From Alphaproteobacteria bacterium (GTDB lineage: Bacteria; Pseudomonadota; Alphaproteobacteria; UBA9219), in NCBI GenBank assembly GCA_031291435.1, contig JARLJC010000225.1, forward strand, positions 1 to 37,429: a stretch of 37,429 nt of DNA. The letters run 5' to 3'. Under the pieces are notes generated by a model, which saw only the letters and a list, made by a program, of their open reading frames with translations, was not told where the DNA came from and made no database searches. Positions within the stretch are counted from its first letter, which is position 1; each line of letters starts with the position of its first letter. The position numbers and the translations under genes are program-made. Positions 1-7,561 of this stretch are shown one piece after another.

Positions 1-303
1 AGCAAGCCATGCATCGATCTCGCTTTCGATCCACCCGACGGCGCGAGGGCCGATGGAGATTTGTTTGGGAAAGCTGCCCTGCGCGATGTGCAGATAGATC
101 GCCGCACGCTTAAGCCCGACGCGCTTTATGACGTCCGGCAATCGCAGAATGTTTATGGGCGAGGTGTAGGGGCAAGATGCGGACGGAGCGACCGCCACGA
201 GTCTGGCGTAGCCCGCATCTTGCTCTGCCGTAATTGGCAGACGGTTATGATCGGGGATGAGAGAGCCAGAATTGTTATGCGTATCTGAAAATATATCGAC
301 CAT
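1..303 (-). CDS. AlpA-family helix-turn-helix regulator (3' end outside window)
   Basis: Reading leftward from an ATG at 303–301 gives 101 open codons with no stop before the window edge, so the C-terminus is missing. About residues 50–101 carry the AlpA/phage-regulator pattern: a segment reading LRLPDVIKRVGLKRAAIY, then a S/G-P-R-A-V-G-W stretch and an E-S-E-I-D-A-W-L ending, which is the typical DNA-binding helix-turn-helix plus short wing of prophage and satellite regulators that control excision genes. A strong ribosome binding site (GAGGAG, about 314–309) decides the start. The first 50 residues are a poorly conserved extension. It belongs to the element integrated at tRNA-Asp. The four CCGG repeats at 392–480 lie in its upstream region and could be its control sites (inference). 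Confidence 0.8.
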   Translation of the reverse strand, partial: MVDIFSDTHNNSGSLIPDHNRLPITAEQDAGYARLVAVAPSASCPYTSPINILRLPDVIKRVGLKRAAIYLHIAQGSFPKQISIGPRAVGWIESEIDAWLA

Positions 304-391
304 TATGCTTCTCCTCAAAAAGAGAAAAATCTAATGGTCGTATTGTATCGCTATAGAAGGCAATCAAATAGATATGCAGGCGGACTTTGTT

Positions 392-480
392 ATTCCGGAA
401 TATAACGCGGCAGGATAAATCCGGAATATTGGAAGCCAGAAATAATCCGGAATTTATCTCACGATTAACTTTCCGGATTT
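392..480. repeat. Four CCGG-centred repeats, 26-bp period
   Basis: The CCGG cores start at 395, 421, 447 and 473, exactly 26 bp apart. The surrounding consensus is roughly WAWTCCGGAATWT, with the first three matching well and the fourth (TTTCCGGATTT) less so. The fourth lies inside the last codons of the neighbouring 297-aa gene. No fifth copy occurs at 369 or 499. Each unit is a short palindrome, as expected for dimer-binding operators or iterons. They lie 90–180 bp upstream of the AlpA-type start codon. Function is inferred. Confidence 0.7.
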
Positions 481-1347
481 TCTGCGTTTGCCAGATTCCT
501 CTTTTACCGCTTGAGCCTTGAGGATACGGATCAGCTGATAGTCGATACGGGCAGCGCATTTTTTGAGCGTTTTTTGCAAAGAGCTTTCGCTACCAATCGG
601 CGCGTCAACAATTGTACTCAAGGCATCGGCGAATGCTGACCATAAAAACCCTTCCCCAGTGGCCTCTTCGATCAGCTTGAGGTCGAGATAGGGCAACAGG
701 CCCATATTATACCAGCTGATAAAGTCGGGGCTTCTGAGATAGGGCGCGCGCGCAACTTCTGCGTTTTTTTCTTGCTCCAGCAAATAGTCCCTAAATTCGT
801 CAATCAGTACCGCGTGGGGCAAGCCCAGATCGACGCACATGAACTGCCCATAAATACCTGAAAACGGGCGGGAACCATCGAAAGGAGCGCGATAAAAGGC
901 ATCCTGTTCGTTTTTAGCCCGTTTGCGTTCGGCATCTTTCTCCGATAAGCAGCCCGGATGGAAAACAAGCTTCTTGGGCAAATTTTTGTATGCGGTAAGA
1001 ACCTGCCCGTTTGTCAGGGCTGAAATGCCATGTTTGAGGTTCGCCTCAAGTGATAGTGAGTCGAAAAGATAGTCGGTCGGCAAGCCCGAATTAAAATCGT
1101 TCTGTGGGTAATGTCGGGCGAGCGCCGCTTCCGTTATGACCGGCTCCTGTTTAATGATGCCCTGCCATTCATCGCCGAAATAATCGGCCACTTGCTCGTC
1201 AAAGCACCAGCCTCTGATAAAGGTTCTGACGCCCAACTGTTGAAACCACTGGAGCGCGGCAAAATCCTGGGCGCAGGCATATTTCTGAATATCAAACCAC
1301 TTTGGTAATCCCGCCGTTCCTTTTTTCGGGCGTCCTGCTTTTGCCAT
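454..1347 (-). CDS. Unrecognised 297-aa protein of the integrated element
   Basis: Starts at ATG 1347 behind an AAGGA ribosome binding site and is read in the same direction as the integrase upstream of it. It begins with a basic stretch (MAKAGRPKKG) and then WFDIQKY, a pattern I associate loosely with integrase-adjacent proteins of the DUF6387 type; that link is a recollection, not a search result. No signal peptide, membrane span or nucleotide-binding motif is visible. The C-terminus is strongly basic (ending KRRKSGKLIV). A hairpin between integrase and this gene may separate the two transcripts. Its job in the element is unknown; accessory or defence cargo is possible but unsupported. Confidence 0.7.
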   Translation of the reverse strand: MAKAGRPKKGTAGLPKWFDIQKYACAQDFAALQWFQQLGVRTFIRGWCFDEQVADYFGDEWQGIIKQEPVITEAALARHYPQNDFNSGLPTDYLFDSLSLEANLKHGISALTNGQVLTAYKNLPKKLVFHPGCLSEKDAERKRAKNEQDAFYRAPFDGSRPFSGIYGQFMCVDLGLPHAVLIDEFRDYLLEQEKNAEVARAPYLRSPDFISWYNMGLLPYLDLKLIEEATGEGFLWSAFADALSTIVDAPIGSESSLQKTLKKCAARIDYQLIRILKAQAVKEESGKRRKSGKLIVR

Positions 1348-1390
1348 TAAATATCCTTTCCCTGTTATATTTTCTCGAAATAAAAACGCA

Positions 1391-1417
1391 AAATGACACG
1401 CCGCTAATAGCGGTGTG
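1391..1417 (-). terminator. Possible terminator after the integrase gene
   Basis: Inverted repeat 1397–1405 / 1409–1417 (CACGCCGCT against AGCGGTGTG, one G–U pair, 3-nt loop). Read on the minus strand it is followed by a moderately T-rich stretch. It lies between the integrase stop (1508) and the next start (1347). The T-tract is interrupted, so the call is tentative. Confidence 0.4.
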
Positions 1418-1507
1418 CCAGATCAAAAATTTTAAATTACACGATTATCAAAGCAGCAATTCTTAAAGATTCAGTTAATGCGGCATAACGGCACATGAAC
1501 AACTGCC

Positions 1508-2701
1508 TTACTTCTGGTTCCGTAGCCCGTCGAGATAGTCGGCCCAGTCCTGCATCATCTTGCGACGTTCCGGCAGATGGGCTGTGCGATTGTATGCACG
1601 GCCATTCGGGTCACGCACAGCATGAGCAAGCTGATGCTCAATATAGTCGGGGCGTATATGCAAAACCTCATCAAGAACCGTTCTGGCCATTGCCCGGAAA
1701 CCATGGCCGGACATTTCGTCTTTACCAACCCCCATACGGCGCAGGGCAGAAAGGACAGCGTTATCACTCATAGGCCGCAAATTGGAGCGTGGGCTGGGGA
1801 ATAGATAGGCACTCCGACCGGTCATGGGCTGCAATTCCTTCAACACCTCGACCGCTTGGCGCGACAGCGGGACAAGGTGCGGTTCGCGCATCTTCATGCG
1901 CTCGGCGGGAATATTCCATTCGGCCTTATCGAGATTGATCTCCTTCCATTCAGCTTTACGTAATTCGCCCGGACGAACGAAGGTCAGCGGCGCAAGACGC
2001 AAAGCGCAGCGAACAATAAGACTGCCATGATAGTCATGCAGGGCTCGAAGCAATGGGCCAATGGCTTCAGGGTCAGTCACGGCGGCACGATGTTTTTCTT
2101 TTGGCATAGGTTGCAACGCGCCGCGCAGATCAGCGGCGGGGTCGCGCATGGCGCGGCCTGTGGCAATGGCATAACGGAATATCTGGCCGCAAGTCTGCAT
2201 AACGCGATGCGCCGCCCCTACCGCCCCTCGCGCTTCCATACGGCGCAGATTTGCCAGCAGTTCGGGGGCCAGAATATCGGCAATTGGGCGCTGGCCAAGC
2301 CACGGAAAGATGTTCAACTCAAGGTGCCGCTTGATTTTATTAGTATTTGCGGGCGACCAGACAGCGGATTGCTTGTCCATCCATTCCCGCGCCACAACCT
2401 CAAAACTATTGGCCTGATTATCGGCCCATGCAGCTTTGGCGGCTTTGCGGTTAATGCCGGGGTCGATTTTGTCTGCCAGTTTCCGGCGCTCCAGATCGCG
2501 CCGGTCACGCGCCGCTTTCAGGGTAATGTCGGGGTAAGTCCCCAGCGACAACAGCTTTTCCTTGTGGTTATAGCGATATTTGAAGCGCCACCACTTGCCG
2601 CCAGACGGCGTCACCAGAAGGAACAAGCCTCCGGAATCGTACATTTTATAGGGCTTTTTCTTTGCCGCCGCGCGGCGTACTGCGGTATCGGTCAGGGACA
2701 T
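1508..2701 (-). CDS. P4-type tyrosine recombinase (integrase)
   Basis: Site-specific recombinase that would catalyse integration and excision of the element at tRNA-Asp. The N-terminus has the DUF4102-like arm-binding domain (YDSGGLFLLVTPSGGKWWRF followed by SLGTYPDITLKAAR), then a SAM-like core-binding domain and the catalytic domain. Numbered from the chosen start, the catalytic set is visible: R243 (in VRPGELR), K270, H333-x-x-R336 (in GHGFRAMAR), H360 and the nucleophile Y370 (in GRAYNRT). Length (397 aa) is normal for the family. An upstream TTG at 2716 would add five residues, but the ATG at 2701 has a GGAG at about 2714–2711 and is preferred. No frameshift or missing catalytic residue is seen, so the enzyme is probably active. 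Confidence 0.93.
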   Translation of the reverse strand: MSLTDTAVRRAAAKKKPYKMYDSGGLFLLVTPSGGKWWRFKYRYNHKEKLLSLGTYPDITLKAARDRRDLERRKLADKIDPGINRKAAKAAWADNQANSFEVVAREWMDKQSAVWSPANTNKIKRHLELNIFPWLGQRPIADILAPELLANLRRMEARGAVGAAHRVMQTCGQIFRYAIATGRAMRDPAADLRGALQPMPKEKHRAAVTDPEAIGPLLRALHDYHGSLIVRCALRLAPLTFVRPGELRKAEWKEINLDKAEWNIPAERMKMREPHLVPLSRQAVEVLKELQPMTGRSAYLFPSPRSNLRPMSDNAVLSALRRMGVGKDEMSGHGFRAMARTVLDEVLHIRPDYIEHQLAHAVRDPNGRAYNRTAHLPERRKMMQDWADYLDGLRNQK

Positions 2702-2703
2702 GT

Positions 2704-2749
2704 GGGGTAGCTCCAAGCTACAGTCTTAATCTACCCCCAAGGCTACCCC
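2704..2749. repeat. GGGGTAG repeats upstream of integrase (possible arm-type sites)
   Basis: On the plus strand CTACCCC occurs at 2731–2737 and 2743–2749, exactly 12 bp apart, and its complement GGGGTAG occurs at 2704–2710. They occupy the gap between the integrase start and the tRNA. Short clustered repeats at this place are what integrase arm-binding or excisionase sites look like. Binding is inferred. Confidence 0.45.
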
Positions 2750-2823
2750 AACTTAAACATGGATTTCAACAAATTTTGATGGAAGACAATAGACGCCAAA
2801 ATCAATAAAAACTCATAAAATAC

Positions 2824-2838
2824 AGTCCATTTTGGACT
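2824..2838. other. Small palindrome next to the presumed attachment site
   Basis: AGTCCA at 2824–2829 and TGGACT at 2833–2838 form a 6-bp inverted repeat with a 3-nt spacer, 27 bp from the tRNA-Asp 3' end. A second, weaker one (CTTAG/CTAAG) lies at about 2840–2860. They could be integrase core-flanking sites or a tRNA terminator; neither is established. Confidence 0.3.
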
Positions 2839-2864
2839 TTCTTAGACCATCCCAGACTAAGGAA

Positions 2865-2941
2865 TGGCGCGAGTGACGGGACTTGAACCCGCGACCTTCG
2901 GCGTGACAGGCCGACGCTCTAACCAACTGAGCTACACCCGC
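2865..2941 (-). tRNA. tRNA-Asp (anticodon GTC)
   Basis: Full cloverleaf of 77 nt on the minus strand. The acceptor stem pairs GCGGGTG with CACTCGC (one G–U), the discriminator is G and CCA is encoded (complement of 2865–2867). The anticodon loop reads CTGTCAC with GTC in the middle. The T-arm contains GGTTCAAGTCC. Its 3' end forms the boundary of the integrated element; the tRNA itself is intact. Confidence 0.97.
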
Positions 2942-3053
2942 GTATTTCGAGGCCTTCCGGCCCCCGTTCGCAGGCGGCAAGGTTTAGGCAAAGCGCGGCC
3001 CGCTGTCAACGGTCAAATGCCCATTTTTCTTTATCTATCAGAACCCAAGTGCC

Positions 3054-3446
3054 TTAATGAAGGACGAAATAAGTCTTCCTGTAAAGCTCGCACACCGCCT
3101 GATCATCGCGAAGAGGCGCTTTTATGCCATCATGTTCGAGCAAATCGCACATCGCAGGGACATGGCCAAGACTTGCAGCATTGGCTAAATATTCGGCGGC
3201 AAGGCCCCAGTTCTTCTCGATGCCTTTGTAGCCACGGGCGTAAATATAGCCTACCATATACCGAAGCTTCGGGCTGCCGTGCGAAGCAGCCCTGCGGAGC
3301 CATTCTTCCGCTTTAGGTATGTTTTTCCCAACCCCCGCGCCATCGGCGTAACAGCATCCGACGATGAGTTCCGCATCGGCATCGCCATTTTCAGCCCCCG
3401 CCAGGGTTTCCTTAAACGCTTCGACTTCGTCTTTTGAAATTCCCAT
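3054..3446 (-). CDS. Sel1-repeat (TPR-like) protein
   Basis: 130 aa from ATG 3446, chosen because AAGGAG lies at 3460–3455, 8 nt away; a GTG at 3485 would only add 13 unlikely residues. Residues about 25–110 hold two to three Sel1-like repeats, recognised by A-E-L-I-V-G-x-x-Y-A-D-G-A-G-V followed by A-E-E-W-L-R-R-A-A-x-x-G, and again Y-M-V-G-Y-I-Y-A-R-G and A-A-E-Y-L-A-N-A-A-S-L-G. Such solenoids mediate protein–protein contacts. There is no signal peptide, so it is probably cytoplasmic. It stands alone between tRNA-Asp and the asmA-like gene, and its partner is unknown. Confidence 0.85.
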   Translation of the reverse strand: MGISKDEVEAFKETLAGAENGDADAELIVGCCYADGAGVGKNIPKAEEWLRRAASHGSPKLRYMVGYIYARGYKGIEKNWGLAAEYLANAASLGHVPAMCDLLEHDGIKAPLRDDQAVCELYRKTYFVLH

Positions 3447-3523
3447 ATCGCCATCTCCTTCATCTTGGTAAAGGCGGCTTATCACTTCCGGACAAACTAT
3501 GTCTCTACGGGAATATGGTTAAA

Positions 3524-5422
3524 TTACTTTCCGAACAACCCTTTAACCAGCGAATTGCCGAGATTCTGGATTTGCTGGCTGGCTTTGCCCGCCGCCCCTG
3601 CGGGCAGGATGGTCGACTGGGTCGCCTTCTGCGGGTGATCCAGAGTATAGACGCAGGCATTCTGCCCGGCGGGTGCGGTCTGGATATCCGGCACGCTGCT
3701 CGACAACACGTCAATATTGCCGCTGGTCAACTGGCCGACCAGATTTTTGACCACCTGCGTCGCCCCCACCGAATAACTGGGGTCGGACAAAGTCCCTTCG
3801 ATGTCGAGCGGCGGAACGAGCCCGCCGATATCCACCAGTTTGGTTTTGGCGTTGAGCACGAGATTGACGGTCTCGGCACCGAGATTAACCGACCCCTTGC
3901 CCGCCACCGTGGTCGGCACCGAGTCGATCAGGATGCCGTTATCCGTCAGCACGCCGCCCTTGGCGACGAAACGCGCCGCCAGGCAGTTGAGCGCGGCATT
4001 GCCCCCCTTGGGATTGAAGATGGTTGCAAGGGCCGAGGAAACATCGGCGGCGGCTCCTGTCAGGATTTCGCCCTTCTCGGCGGTAACGGTGATGATGCCG
4101 CCGAGCGAGGAAGCAATCGCATGCTGGCTATCGCCCGAGCCGGAAAGTTCGATATCGGCGCTGGCCTTGCCTGTCATAAAGGGCGCCATATCGCCGAGTT
4201 TCTGCAGATCGCCGAGATCGACGCCGTCGCCCTTGATGCCGACGGTAAGCTGCGCGGGCGATGCGGCGGCGTTGAGCTTGACCTGCATGTTGATGGTCGA
4301 ACCGCCGATATCGGCCTTGACCGGCGCTATCACCAGATTGCCTTTATCGAGATCGAGTTTGGCGGTTATGTTTTTAAGATCGCCCTTGCCCATCACCAGA
4401 TCGGCAATCGAAACATCGAACGCGGCATCCGCCGATTTCAGCCCGTCGAGCGGTAAAGGCGCGTCGCTGAACATGCGTTTGGCCCCGGCGGACTTGCCGG
4501 GTGCGGCGGGGGCCGGCGTTTCAGCCGCGGCGGCCTGCTTCGACTTGAAATCCGCCGGGTCGAGATGGGTGCTGGTCAGCGTGCCGCGCACGCTGGGGCG
4601 CGTCGCCCATGAGGCTTTCATGGTGCCTGTGATCGTGCTCTTGCCCGCCTCGACTTTATACTCGGAAATATCCGCCTTCGACGCGCCCATATCGGCGGTA
4701 CCCTTGGCGGTGAGGTGATAGATGTCGTAAGTCACGTCGGCGTCGAACGGAAACGGCGCGTGGCCCATCAAATTCTGCAGGCCGGTTTTGACATCGACAG
4801 TAACCGGCGCACCATTGGCGCTGCCGGTGAATTTCAACTCCGCGCCGCCGCCTTGCATGCCGATGGTCAGGCTCGACACATTATAGCTGCTGACCTTGCC
4901 GGTGGCGTCGCGCATGGCGAGCTTGCTGTCGGTGATCGCGAGTTTATCGACGCTGATCGATGGCGTTGATCCTGATGACGACGCTGCGGCTTTTTCTTCG
5001 ACTGCAGGCTGCTTGTTGGCGGGGTTGCTGAAATCCCAGTTATGCTGGCCCGCCGCGTTGGTTTCCATCAGAATGTCGGCATTCTTGATCGTCAATTCAT
5101 TGATCGACACGCTGTGATTGAGCAAAGGCAACAACCCGACGCCGACCGTGAATTCTCCCATGCCCGCCATATCCTTGCGGCTGGCCCAGGTCGGATTGCC
5201 GATGGAGGCATCCTGAATCGAAACCCGCACGCCGCCAAGCCCCAGCGAGAAACTGATCGGCCCTTTGAGTTCGACCGTGCGGCCGGTGGCTTTTTCCACG
5301 GCGGCGATAATCTGCGGGCGGTATTTATTGGCGGCGAGGGTGGAGACAAAAATCGCCGCGCCCGCGAAAATAACAACCACCAGCACGACCAGACCGATGA
5401 GGATTTTGACGAATTTGTTCAT
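3524..5422 (-). CDS. AsmA-family inner-membrane-anchored protein
   Basis: 632 aa. The start is ATG 5422 (MNKFVKILIG), supported by GGAGG 7 nt upstream; one base separates it from the preceding stop, so it is co-transcribed with the pseudouridine synthase. A single N-terminal membrane segment (about residues 5–30) is followed by the AsmA N-terminal pattern (YRPQIIAAVEKATGRTVELK, then GNPTWAS) and a long, beta-rich periplasmic region ending in an AsmA-like C-terminal domain with repeated G-K-G-S-V-N-L-x-x-x-T-V-N-L strands. Family members are thought to help move phospholipids across the periplasm or to influence outer-membrane assembly. An Ala/Pro-rich linker occurs at about residues 310–325. 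Substrate is not predictable. Confidence 0.88.
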   Translation of the reverse strand: MNKFVKILIGLVVLVVVIFAGAAIFVSTLAANKYRPQIIAAVEKATGRTVELKGPISFSLGLGGVRVSIQDASIGNPTWASRKDMAGMGEFTVGVGLLPLLNHSVSINELTIKNADILMETNAAGQHNWDFSNPANKQPAVEEKAAASSSGSTPSISVDKLAITDSKLAMRDATGKVSSYNVSSLTIGMQGGGAELKFTGSANGAPVTVDVKTGLQNLMGHAPFPFDADVTYDIYHLTAKGTADMGASKADISEYKVEAGKSTITGTMKASWATRPSVRGTLTSTHLDPADFKSKQAAAAETPAPAAPGKSAGAKRMFSDAPLPLDGLKSADAAFDVSIADLVMGKGDLKNITAKLDLDKGNLVIAPVKADIGGSTINMQVKLNAAASPAQLTVGIKGDGVDLGDLQKLGDMAPFMTGKASADIELSGSGDSQHAIASSLGGIITVTAEKGEILTGAAADVSSALATIFNPKGGNAALNCLAARFVAKGGVLTDNGILIDSVPTTVAGKGSVNLGAETVNLVLNAKTKLVDIGGLVPPLDIEGTLSDPSYSVGATQVVKNLVGQLTSGNIDVLSSSVPDIQTAPAGQNACVYTLDHPQKATQSTILPAGAAGKASQQIQNLGNSLVKGLFGK

Positions 5423-5423
5423 G

Positions 5424-6392
5424 CTAGGCCTCCGAGAAGTCGGCTTCGGCATTGGCGTCGAACCCGAACCATTTCCATGTTTTTTTCATCTCCGCGCCGA
5501 GCGGCGCGGTCGCGTCGATAACACCCCGGCGCGGATGCGGCAGTATCAGCCTGCGGGCGTGAAGATGCAAGCCCTTGCCGAGTTCATCGGACGGCATGCC
5601 TTCCGGCGTAGGAATGCCGTAAAGCGGATCGCCAAATAAAGGCGCGTCGATATGCGCCATATGCACGCGCAATTGATGCGTGCGGCCTGTCACCGGCCAC
5701 ATCGCGACGAAAGCCGCCTCGAACAAAGCGCGCTCCATATTCTGATAAATCGTAATGGCATTTTTAGCGCCTTCGTCCTTCTTGCCGCAGACCTCCATTT
5801 TCTCGCCGCGTTTGACGAGAAAAGTTTCGATGCGGCCTTTTTCCGGTTTCGGCACGCCGAGCGTGAGGCCCCAGTAAACTTTCTGCGTATCGCGGTGGCG
5901 GAAAGATTCCGTAAGGCGCGTCGCGGAATAGGTATTGCGCGCGACGAGCAGCACGCCCGACGTATCGCGGTCGAGCCGGTGCACGAGTTTCGGCTTGCCG
6001 TGTTTGTCGGTGGCGTAAGATTCCAGCATGCGGTCGATGCTTTCGCGGATGCCGGTGCCGCCCTGTACCGCCAGCCCGGCCGGTTTGTTCAAAACCAGAA
6101 CATCGTCATCTTCATAGATGATGAGTTTTTTGATGTCGCTGGCGTCACGCGCGGATTTTTTGGTGGGGCCTTCCGTGGGCGCATCGGCGACCTGCGGCGG
6201 CACGCGAATTTCCTGCCCCGGCTCGATGCGGGTGGAAGATTCCGCGCGTTTGCCCCCTACCCTGACTTGGCCTGTCCGCAGCATTTTCTGCAATTCGCCG
6301 TGGCTGATGCTGGGGAAATGCCGCTTGAACCAGCGGTCGAGGCGGATACCGGCCTCGTCTTCCTCGACCTTGCGCGTTTGCAGTTTGGACAT
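5424..6392 (-). CDS. RluA-family 23S rRNA pseudouridine synthase (RluC-like)
   Basis: Converts specific uridines of large-subunit rRNA to pseudouridine. Residues about 14–70 form an S4 RNA-binding domain (AGIRLDRWFKRHFPS…GQVRVGGKR), followed by the synthase domain with the motif II HRLDRDTSG, in which D141 is the catalytic aspartate, and the later R-T-H-Q-L-R-V-H-M motif. Length (322 aa) and S4 domain fit RluC/RluD; the exact target uridines cannot be told from sequence. It is the first gene of a two-gene unit with the asmA-like gene (1-bp gap). Confidence 0.9.
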   Translation of the reverse strand: MSKLQTRKVEEDEAGIRLDRWFKRHFPSISHGELQKMLRTGQVRVGGKRAESSTRIEPGQEIRVPPQVADAPTEGPTKKSARDASDIKKLIIYEDDDVLVLNKPAGLAVQGGTGIRESIDRMLESYATDKHGKPKLVHRLDRDTSGVLLVARNTYSATRLTESFRHRDTQKVYWGLTLGVPKPEKGRIETFLVKRGEKMEVCGKKDEGAKNAITIYQNMERALFEAAFVAMWPVTGRTHQLRVHMAHIDAPLFGDPLYGIPTPEGMPSDELGKGLHLHARRLILPHPRRGVIDATAPLGAEMKKTWKWFGFDANAEADFSEA

Positions 6393-6459
6393 TGAAAAAC
6401 CTGTGTTAAGACTCCGGACGACCGGAACGATGCCGATAATACAAGAACCTATCGCGCCG

Positions 6460-6487
6460 CGTCATTCCCGCTTTAGCGGGAATCCAG
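6460..6487 (+). repeat. dRS3-like palindromic repeat, copy 1
   Basis: 28-bp unit with ends GTCATTCC and GGAATCCAG around a small stem-loop. The centre fits the pattern ATTCCC-N8-GGGAAT, which is the consensus I recall for dRS3 repeats of Neisseria. It is the exact reverse complement of the unit at 6539–6566. Confidence 0.85.
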
Positions 6488-6488
6488 C

Positions 6489-6537
6489 GCCTCGCGTCCG
6501 CGAGGCACAAGAGTCTTTTATCGCGCCGACGCGCGAT
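6489..6537. other. Hairpin-rich spacer between the two dRS3-like units
   Basis: The 51-bp spacer contains a perfect hairpin (GCCTCGCG against CGCGAGGC, at about 6489–6506) and a second TCGCG/CGCGA inverted repeat at about 6521–6536. With the two flanking palindromes it makes a 107-bp nested inverted-repeat structure. No coding content is seen. It could also stop or stabilise transcripts between the divergent rluC-like and pyrB genes. Confidence 0.5.
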
Positions 6538-6538
6538 A

Positions 6539-6566
6539 CTGGATTCCCGCTAAAGCGGGAATGACG
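6539..6566 (-). repeat. dRS3-like palindromic repeat, copy 2 (inverted)
   Basis: Exact 28-bp reverse complement of 6460–6487. The outer ends of the pair are GTCATTCC on both sides, so the pair looks like a small element with terminal inverted repeats. The same ends delimit the larger repeats at 34191–34272 and 34625–34709. Confidence 0.85.
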
Positions 6567-6627
6567 TGGCAAGGGCAGTTCTTCAAGAACCGGCAGCCGT
6601 TCCTACCACTCTTATATTGTTTCGCCA

Positions 6628-7554
6628 ATGACATCTGCATTTCCCCATCGTCATCTCCTCGATATCGAAAGGCTGTCGAAGGCCGATATCGAGACTATTC
6701 TCGACCTCGCCTCCCGCTACGCCGCGCAAAACCGGACGGCGGAGAAGAAATCCGCCCGACTGCATGGCCGCAGCGTGGTTAACCTGTTTTTCGAAGCCTC
6801 GACCCGCACCCGCACCTCGTTCGAGCTGGCGGCCAAGCGCCTCGGCGCGGACGTTATCAATATCCCGGTCGAACATAGCTCGACCCAAAAGGGCGAGACT
6901 TTGTCGGACACGGTTCTGACTTTGGACGCCATGCATATCGACGCGCTGGTGATCCGGCATGCCGAAGACGGCATCGCGCAATTCGTAGCACCCTTGATGA
7001 AGGCGCATGTCATCAATGCGGGCGACGGCAAGCATGAACATCCAACGCAGGCTCTCGCCGACGCGCTCACCCTCCTGCGCCATAAAAAGAAACTCGACGG
7101 GCTGACCGTGGCGATCTGCGGCGATGTCGGGCGCAGCCGCGTGGCGCGATCGAACATTCACCTGTTGAAAAAATTCGGCGCGAAAGTGCGCGTGGTGGCG
7201 CCGCCCGATTTCATCTCGCCGGATTATAAGAAATTCGATGTCGAAATTTCGCACGACATGAAAGAGGGGTTGCGGGACGCCGACGCGGTAATGATGCTGC
7301 GCGTCCAGCATGAGCGCGCGGGCGGCGGCCAGAATCTCGCCACCGGCGATTATGCCGGCGCGTTCGGCCTGACCCATGAGCGGCTGAAATATGCCCGCCC
7401 CGATGCCATCGTCATGCATCCCGGCCCCACCAATCGCGGCGTCGAGATGACCTCCGAACTCGCCGACGACCCGCAGCACAGCGTCATCCGCGAGCAGGTC
7501 GAAATGGGCGTCGCGGTGCGCATGGCGGTACTCGACCTGCTTCTGTCCGCGTGA
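6628..7554 (+). CDS. pyrB: Aspartate carbamoyltransferase catalytic chain
   Basis: Catalyses the first committed step of pyrimidine synthesis, joining carbamoyl phosphate and aspartate. 308 aa, the usual length. The carbamoyl-phosphate loop STRTRTSFE begins at S58, K88 lies in the SSTQKGET loop, HPTQ (138–141) and HPGPTNRG (near 263) complete the active site. No regulatory chain gene is nearby. Upstream of the ATG there is no purine-rich ribosome binding site; a TATATT at 6613–6618 places a possible -10 box only about ten bases from the ATG, so a leaderless transcript is conceivable. The usual alphaproteobacterial partner pyrC does not follow; a VOC gene starts 7 bp after the stop. Confidence 0.96.
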   Translation: MTSAFPHRHLLDIERLSKADIETILDLASRYAAQNRTAEKKSARLHGRSVVNLFFEASTRTRTSFELAAKRLGADVINIPVEHSSTQKGETLSDTVLTLDAMHIDALVIRHAEDGIAQFVAPLMKAHVINAGDGKHEHPTQALADALTLLRHKKKLDGLTVAICGDVGRSRVARSNIHLLKKFGAKVRVVAPPDFISPDYKKFDVEISHDMKEGLRDADAVMMLRVQHERAGGGQNLATGDYAGAFGLTHERLKYARPDAIVMHPGPTNRGVEMTSELADDPQHSVIREQVEMGVAVRMAVLDLLLSA

Positions 7555-7561
7555 GGGAAAG

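Larger units (their letters stand above)
1..2867. mobile_element. Right end of an integrative element inserted at the 3' end of tRNA-Asp
   Basis: A P4-type integrase lies about 160 bp from the 3' end of a tRNA-Asp gene, followed by an unrecognised protein and an AlpA-type regulator. This is the standard layout of genomic islands, satellites and small ICEs that recombine into tRNA 3' ends. One boundary should be the tRNA 3' sequence near 2865. The other end, with its direct copy of that sequence, must lie left of the window, so size and cargo are unknown. Tyrosine-recombinase islands at tRNA genes are well established; the exact core site is inferred. Confidence 0.75.

Noticed and set aside
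2864-3316. 150-codon plus-strand frame over tRNA-Asp (MARVTGLEPATF…)
   Set aside because: Its beginning is the antisense of the tRNA, a well-known source of false proteins; the remainder overlaps the Sel1 gene antisense.
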